The translations under genes and the position numbers were made by a program. The notes below the pieces were generated by a model. It worked only from the letters and a program-made list of their open reading frames with translations. It made no database searches and had not been told where the DNA came from. Positions 22,448 through 27,715 of a DNA stretch of 27,715 nt are shown piece by piece (within the stretch, counting starts at the first letter, position 1; each line of letters opens with the position of its first letter). This DNA is from Prevotella sp. CAG:1320 (lineage in GTDB: Bacteria > Bacteroidota > Bacteroidia > Bacteroidales > Bacteroidaceae), in the NCBI GenBank assembly GCA_000435635.1, contig FR882105.1, positions 26,295 to 54,009 of the forward strand, written 5' to 3'.

Positions 22448-24200
22448 TTACCATTTATACTCCGGAGAGTCCTGTGTGGGCTGCTGCGGCGCGGGGTTGT
22501 TGGTGCAGGCCGTGTTGTAGTTGGTCTCGCTCTGCACGATGCAGAAGTTCATGGCCGATGGATAGTTGTTGCCCTCGGCACGGTCGGTAGCGTCCAAAGA
22601 GTTCCAGCGCATACCCTCCAGATGGTTGGTGCCGGCGTAACTACGAATGACAGCCTTGTTCAGTCGCTTGATATCCCAAAGGGAGAGGCCCTCACCCCAG
22701 AACTCCACGCGGCGTTGCCACCATATCTCGTTCTGGAAAGCGGAGGTGGAGGTGTTTCCATAAGACTCGTTGTGCTCTCCGTAAACATAGTTGGGGTCAC
22801 GCTGCTGGGCGAAGGCGGTCAGCAGGGCGATGCCCTCCGCCTCGCGGCCTGCCTGCATGCCCACGGCCTCCGCCTCGATGAGCTTCATCTCCTCCACGCG
22901 CATCAGGGGCACTGACTGCAGATAGCCCACGTATTGGCTCTGGTGACCTGCGTCGCCACCGGCCAGGCGGAATTTCACGCTCAGTCCGCCGTAACCCAGT
23001 CCGCCTGCCTCGGCCTCGGCGGGGGGGCCCCTCTGCGCGGGGGGGGGGGTGGGTTTCGGGAGGCTGGGCCACCATCTGCGCGGGATAGTCGCTGTATTCA
23101 GACAGCTTGGCCAGCTTCTCGTTGTCATCGGTCATCTCGTCCAGGCTGAAGTCCAGGAAGCACTTCTTGCGGCAGTCGGTGGCGGGGATGCTCTCATAGA
23201 GGTGGCGGTCCATGGCCTTTGGCGCGCCATAGTTAGAGGCGTAGCCGCAGCCGTTGGCCAGCTCCAGTGACATCCAGGAGCCCCAAGAGGTATCAGCGTC
23301 GTTGACGGTCATCACCTGGTCATCAGACTTATAGGTCAGTGACCACATCCATGCGCCATTGGGCGTATTGAAACCCGTCTCGCGGTCAGTGTACTGGTCT
23401 GCGCTCATCACGTTATATCCCTCCATGGCCAACTTGGCATATTTCTCCGCGTTGGGCCAGTCTTCCATGGTGAGATAGGCGCGTGCCTTCAGTCCGTAGA
23501 CCACGGAGAGGTCGGGCGTGGAGTTGTCCGTGCGCTTGTAGCCCTGTAGGTATTCCTCGGCCTTGTCCAGGTCGGCCAGGATGAGCGCCCACATTTCCTC
23601 ATTGGTCTTGCGGGGGTTGTTGGTGCTGGCGGCTGCCGAGGTGTTCTCGTCTATCCAGGGCACGGTCTCTGCCTCGGGGTCTTCACCATAGGTCTTGTTG
23701 GCGTAGAGACGAGCCAAGTCCTCATACATGGCGGCGCGCACGGCATAGGCGATGCCCGCCCCGCTCTTTCTCTCCTCGCTGGGTTCTGTTCCCGCCATGG
23801 CGATGACGGTGTTGCAGTTCTTGATCCAGGCGTAATACACTGTCCATGGCACCTGGCATATCGCGTAACTGGGGCCCAGTGCCTGTTCATACAAGTACCA
23901 GGTAGAGAACCAGTCGGTGGAGGTGCCGTTGCTCACCATGTCTTGCCCCATCACGTCGTGCATGATGAACATGGAGGGCATGCCGAAGTCGAAGGCATAT
24001 TCCGCCGGGTCGTTGTTGTAGTTGCTCTGGCCGTTGAGCGAGGTGGTGATACCATTCACGAAGTTGTCAAAGGAGCCAGGTGCCGAGCCAGCCTGCCCGT
24101 TGGTGACGTTGCCGTTTTGTGGCTCATATTCCTCTACGCAGCTCGTGGGGAGCGTAAGCGCTCCTATTATCAAAGCGGCTGCTAATGCTATTTTCTTCAT
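22448..24200 (-). pseudogene. SusD/RagB-family lipoprotein, frame broken at a poly-G tract
   Basis: The N-terminal frame (from 24200) has a lipoprotein signal (LPTSC, Cys21) and SusD features such as 'YAVRAAMYEDLARLYANKTYG' and 'DLSVVYGLKARAYLTMEDWPNAEKYA'. After about residue 383 ('DYPAQMVAQPPETH') it runs out of family sequence. The SusD match continues in the next frame with 'GGLGYGGLSVKFRLAGG', 'VPLMRVEEMKLIEAEAVG' and 'RRVEFWGEGLSLWDIKRLNK' to the stop at 22448. The switch lies in 23021-23049, where the + strand has G7 and G11 tracts. Removing one base from the G11 tract (23039-23049) restores a single 583-aa frame. It may be a sequencing error, a slippage site or a true mutation. Intact, it would be the surface glycan- or peptide-binding lid of SusC. 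Confidence 0.85.
23021..23049. other. G7/G11 homopolymer site of the susD frameshift
   Basis: Two G tracts on the + strand (23021-23027 and the 11-base tract 23039-23049) are separated by CCCCTCTGCGC. The local composition is unlike the rest of susD and encodes Pro/Arg/Gly runs not expected in the family. Confidence 0.8.
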
Positions 24201-24223
24201 GTTCTTTTGTTTCCTTTTATGGT

Positions 24224-27200
24224 TTAGAAAGTTACTTGTACACCTGCGGAGATATTGCGGATGGGCGAGTAGACATTGTTCATGGATGTTTGGCCCTCAT
24301 AGGAGTAGCGGGGGTCAAGACCCTTGCGGGCAGACCAGAAGCAGAGATTCTCGCCGGCCACGTAGACGCGGATGCTGGCAATGTTGTCTATCAGGTTCTT
24401 GGGCAATGTGTAGCCCACGGTGAAAGACTGGAAGTTCAGGTAGCTGGCGTTGGCGAACCAGCGGGTGGACATGGACGAGGTGTATTGGTCGCCTGCCTGG
24501 AAGCGTGGGATGTTGCTGGAGGTGTTGTCGGGAGACCATGACTTGAGGACATCCTTGTGGAAGTTCTGTCCGCCATTGCCGTTCGTGCCCATGGGGGTCA
24601 TCAGCTGCTGGTAGCGCATGTCATACACCTTGCCGCCTATCTGGTAATCGAAGCTGGCCGAGGCGTCGAAGTCACCGATGCGCAGGGTAGTGCTGAAACC
24701 GCCATAGAAGTCGGGCATGGTGCTCTCCTGCTTGTAGCGGGTGGCCTCCTGGAAGTTGGTGGTGGTATAGGAGTGCTTCTGGCCGGGAGTGGCGTTGGCG
24801 TTGGTGGGCATGTCCTCGTCCACCCAGTAGAGTGCCTCTCCCCGCTCGTTCACGCCGGCGTACTCGGCGATGAAGGGCGTGTAGAGTTCGCCGCCCACCT
24901 CAAACCATTGCTGGTAAGTATAGCCGCTTGTGCTCTCGGTGAAGCCACCCTTGCCCATGGTCTTGCTCTCGGGCAATTTCAGTATCTCGCTCTTGTTGTG
25001 GGCGATGTTGGCGGAGATGTCCCAGTCCACCAGCTTGCTGCGGATGATGGAGCCGTTCAGCACCAGTTCCACGCCCTGGTTGCGGATGTCACCCATGTTG
25101 CCATAGTAGCCGCGCGTGCCGATGGACTCGGGCACGGAGAGCCAGAACAGCAGGTCGGTGGTCTTCTTGTTGTAGTACTCCAGACTACCGCTCAGTCGGC
25201 TGTTCCAAAGGCTGAACTCTACGCCCACGTTGAAGTTGGTCGTAGTTTCCCACGTGATCTCTGGGTTACCCATGCGGGCGAAGGTGGGAGACATGTGGGT
25301 GTCGTCAGATTTGTTCAGCGTGTAGAGGTCCACGTAGGCGAAATCGCCTATGTTGTCGTTACCCTGCTGGCCTATAGAGGCCTTCAGCTTCAGTTGGTCT
25401 ATCCAGGTGATGTCTTTCATGAAGTTCTCCTTGGAGATGATCCAAGCCGCGCCCACAGACCAGAAATTACCCCAACGGTGATCCTTGGCGAAACGGGAGG
25501 AAGCGTCACGACGATAGGAAGCGCTGGCGAAATACTTGTTGTCGTAATTGTACTGTGCGCTGCCGAAGTAACCCTCCACATTGTACTTGTTGGTGTAAGA
25601 GCTCATGGCCTGCATGGTGGCAAAAGCGTTCAACTCCAATATATAGGGAGAGAAGCCGCCATACATTTGCGCGCCCAGGTACTGCGTGTCTTGCTTGTAC
25701 CACTCGTGGCCCAGCAACACGTTCACGTTGTGCTTGCCGAAGTCCTTGAAGAAGGTCAGCGTCTGCGTGTGGTTCTGCCGCCAGTTGGTGGTGGAGGTTT
25801 TGGACAGCGTGCCGCCCGTTCCGGCGGAAGGGCCTTCCAGCATGTTGCCGTAATAGAGGGTGTTGGTCTGGCCGAAGATGATGGTGCTCGTGATGTTGGC
25901 CTTCAGGAAGTCGGTGATGGTGAAATCCGCGATGAAAGAGCCGTTCAGCTGGTCGCCGCTGTTGCCGCTCTTGTTGTAGCGGTTGGCTGCCAAGGGGTTT
26001 CCGGAAGCCAGGAAGGGACGGGTGCCTATGCCAGGATAGTAATTGGGGTTGACACCGTAGTCATACATGTCGTTGCCGTTCTCGCTCTGCTTGATGCTCA
26101 CGTTCCCTTCCGCGTCCATCACGCGCACGAAAGCGGGATAGATGGGAGCCATCATGCTGGTGAAGTACATGATGTTGGCCGCGCCCGCGCTGCCGTCCAG
26201 GTTGGGGTTGCTCTTTTGCCTGGAGTGGTTGTAGTTCACGTTGGCGCCCACCTTCAACCATTTCGTCAACTGCTGCTCTGCTCTCAAACGGGCGGTGATA
26301 CGCTCATAGCCAGAATAGTCTATCACGCCATCCTCATTGAGGTAACCCAGGCTGGCGTAGAAGTTTCCTTTTTCGGTACCACCGTTCACGCTCACGTTGT
26401 ATTCCTGCCTCAAGGCGTTCTTGTAGGCCAGGTCTGTCCAGTCGTCTGGCGTCAGGTAGTAGGTAGTGCCGTTATAGTCGTATGCCCTGCCCAATGTGGC
26501 ATTGGGATTGAGTTTTCCGTTCATGCCGATGAGGTTCTGCCCTTCGGGCACGGTATATACGTTATATACCAGCTGGTTTAGCATGGTGTTGTTGGCGTTG
26601 AGGTTGGCATCTGCCGCGCTCTGCCCCAGCCCATAGAAGTTGCGGTTGTAGAGTCCCATGTAGTAGGCCTCGTAATACTGCCCGGGATCCGTGATGACAT
26701 CGTAATCTTGGATGGCGCGGGAGTTGGAGCCCCATTTCGCGTCAAACTTCACCTCGGCCTTATGGGCGCTGCCTTTTTTGGTGGTGATGATGATGACACC
26801 CGCAGCGCCACGTGCGCCATAAAGAGCCGCGGAAGCTGCGTCTTTCAATACGGAGATGGACTCGATATCGCTTTGCGCGATGTTCGAGAGGCTGGAGTTA
26901 TAGGGTGCGCCGTCCACGATAATCAAGGGGTCTGTGCCAGCGTACATGGAGGCTACGCCACGAATGTTCATGCTACCCTGGTTGGCGCCAGGAGCGCCAG
27001 AGCCACCGCGCAACTGCAATCCAGGCACGGAGCCCACCAATGCGTCTGCCACGTTGGTGGTCACTCGCTTGCTGAGTTCCTCTGAGCCCACCACGGCCGC
27101 GGAACCCGTGAAGGAGGCTTTCGTCTGTGTTCCAAAAGCTACGACCATCACCTCGTCCAGCGACTTGCTGTCTGACTCCAGGATAATCCTCATGTTTTGG

Positions 27201-27454
27201 CTAGCCTTTACCCTTTTGGATACCATGCCAATGTAGGACACTTCCAAGTGGGAATTGGCTGGCACGGAAATGGAGAAGTGGCCGTCCACGTCGGTCACGG
27301 TGCCTGTCTTCGTGCCTTCCACGCGGATGGATGCGCCAATCACTGGCTCGCCATCGTCAGCAGAGGTCACGGTTCCATTGACTTGTGTCTGTGCCAAGGC
27401 TACTCCCATGCTCAGGAACAGCCCAGCGATAAACATCATGAGTCTTTTTTCCAT
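24224..27454 (-). CDS. SusC/RagA-family TonB-linked outer membrane protein
   Basis: This 1076-aa protein has a signal peptide (to about residue 21, 'GVALAQ'). A carboxypeptidase-regulatory-like beta domain follows (about 24-95, 'VNGTVTSADDGEPVIGASIRVEGTKTGTVTD'), then the TonB-box/plug start 'LDEVMVVAFGTQTK' and the plug with 'VPGLQLRGGSGAPGANQGSMNIRG' and 'DPLIIVDGAPYN'. 'SIEVLKDAAS'-type 'SISVLKDAASAALYGARGAAGVIIITTKKG' matches the SusC signature. The remainder is the 22-strand barrel, ending in 'GVQVTF' with terminal Phe. It imports oligosaccharides or peptides across the outer membrane with TonB energy. It leads the operon, 23 bases before susD. No hybrid two-component or anti-sigma regulator is adjacent. 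Confidence 0.95.
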   Translation of the reverse strand: MEKRLMMFIAGLFLSMGVALAQTQVNGTVTSADDGEPVIGASIRVEGTKTGTVTDVDGHFSISVPANSHLEVSYIGMVSKRVKASQNMRIILESDSKSLDEVMVVAFGTQTKASFTGSAAVVGSEELSKRVTTNVADALVGSVPGLQLRGGSGAPGANQGSMNIRGVASMYAGTDPLIIVDGAPYNSSLSNIAQSDIESISVLKDAASAALYGARGAAGVIIITTKKGSAHKAEVKFDAKWGSNSRAIQDYDVITDPGQYYEAYYMGLYNRNFYGLGQSAADANLNANNTMLNQLVYNVYTVPEGQNLIGMNGKLNPNATLGRAYDYNGTTYYLTPDDWTDLAYKNALRQEYNVSVNGGTEKGNFYASLGYLNEDGVIDYSGYERITARLRAEQQLTKWLKVGANVNYNHSRQKSNPNLDGSAGAANIMYFTSMMAPIYPAFVRVMDAEGNVSIKQSENGNDMYDYGVNPNYYPGIGTRPFLASGNPLAANRYNKSGNSGDQLNGSFIADFTITDFLKANITSTIIFGQTNTLYYGNMLEGPSAGTGGTLSKTSTTNWRQNHTQTLTFFKDFGKHNVNVLLGHEWYKQDTQYLGAQMYGGFSPYILELNAFATMQAMSSYTNKYNVEGYFGSAQYNYDNKYFASASYRRDASSRFAKDHRWGNFWSVGAAWIISKENFMKDITWIDQLKLKASIGQQGNDNIGDFAYVDLYTLNKSDDTHMSPTFARMGNPEITWETTTNFNVGVEFSLWNSRLSGSLEYYNKKTTDLLFWLSVPESIGTRGYYGNMGDIRNQGVELVLNGSIIRSKLVDWDISANIAHNKSEILKLPESKTMGKGGFTESTSGYTYQQWFEVGGELYTPFIAEYAGVNERGEALYWVDEDMPTNANATPGQKHSYTTTNFQEATRYKQESTMPDFYGGFSTTLRIGDFDASASFDYQIGGKVYDMRYQQLMTPMGTNGNGGQNFHKDVLKSWSPDNTSSNIPRFQAGDQYTSSMSTRWFANASYLNFQSFTVGYTLPKNLIDNIASIRVYVAGENLCFWSARKGLDPRYSYEGQTSMNNVYSPIRNISAGVQVTF

Positions 27455-27537
27455 AAATCTCTCTCTTTTTACTGAAAAATAATTGTTAATAAACGTTTAT
27501 ACCTTTTCCCCAATCGCGCGGATTAGGGATTCCTTTA

Positions 27538-27597
27538 TTCACTTTCGCGCGGGTAAGTTCACTTCCGTGCGGTTTATTTCGTTTTCCTGCGGTAGCT
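27538..27597. repeat. Three degenerate 20-bp repeats upstream of susC
   Basis: Units at 27538, 27558 and 27578 share TTC(A/G)(C/T)TTxCxxGCGGxT. A related CAATCGCGCGGATTA lies just before them (27511-27525). They occupy the upstream region of the susC operon, where a regulator would bind. No convincing -7/-33 pair was found for susC. Confidence 0.5.
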
Positions 27598-27651
27598 GCT
27601 CTATAGAACACTTGGCAAGTCTTAATAGCGCTTTCATAACACCTCCTATTT

Positions 27652-27696
27652 ACCATGAATTCAACGAGAAATTGTAGAGACGCATTCTTGCGTCTC
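27652..27696 (+). repeat. REP-like element i with outer flank (forward)
   Basis: A perfect GTAG-footed REP (27674-27696) is preceded by a degenerate outer element (27652-27668, ACCATGAATTCAACGAG) at the same spacing as element g, and followed by GGCAAGCAAGAT. An inverted partner is expected just beyond the window. Confidence 0.88.
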
Positions 27697-27715
27697 GGCA
27701 AGCAAGATAGCCGGA

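Noticed and set aside
24557..26581. A 674-codon open frame antisense to susC
   Set aside because: It lies wholly within the susC coding region on the opposite strand, has no family resemblance, and its His/Val/Gly-rich composition is what the reverse of this GC-rich coding sequence would give.
1..27715. tRNA or rRNA genes
   Set aside because: No cloverleaf-like segment with T-loop GTTCRA pattern or rRNA-like conserved stretch was noticed in the gaps; this was by eye only.

Overview
The window comes from a member of the Bacteroidales, most likely a Bacteroidaceae-like gut bacterium. The evidence is a SusC/SusD outer-membrane pair, many short lipoproteins with a Cys lipobox followed by Asp/Ser-rich linkers, a DUF3244-type secreted protein, a membrane-bound TPR regulator of the Bacteroides type, and promoters of the Bacteroidetes -33 TTTG / -7 TAnnTTTG form. 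Genus is not assigned. The core genes are GC-richer than the RAYT and the small-lipoprotein block.

Left part (1-7.9 kb): the 3' end of an S41 C-terminal processing protease, a small two-helix membrane protein with a PH-like domain, then a 745-bp intergenic region packed with repeats and hairpins. Next come a lipobox-bearing TPR/coiled-coil/HTH regulator closed by a 38-nt perfect palindrome, a DUF3244-type secreted protein, and three small lipoproteins, two of them tandem paralogues. A convergent lipoprotein and an isolated TetR regulator end this part.

Central part (7.9-17.5 kb): a housekeeping block on the + strand, rimP-nusA-infB-sufB-sufC-sufD-sufS (ribosome maturation, transcription elongation, translation initiation, Fe-S cluster assembly). 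A promoter and an attenuator-like hairpin with a T tract precede rimP. A conserved-looking 99-aa protein converges on sufS.

Repeat island (17.9-18.85 kb): a REP-associated tyrosine transposase (RAYT, HUH Y1 type) is surrounded by inverted pairs of a REP-like element: a GTAG foot, an 8-bp stem and a four-base loop. The same element recurs at 1.95-2.1 kb and at the right end of the window. I regard this RAYT/REP (REPtron-like) system as the most notable feature.

Right part (18.86-27.7 kb): rnhB overlapping a WYL-domain regulator; a reverse-strand higBA-type toxin-antitoxin operon with a duplicated promoter-operator unit; and a reverse-strand susC-susD-lipoprotein operon for nutrient uptake. 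The susD frame is broken at an 11-G tract, which could be a sequencing artefact or a slippage site. Short palindromic or degenerate repeats with a 20-22 bp period occur in three separate intergenic regions.
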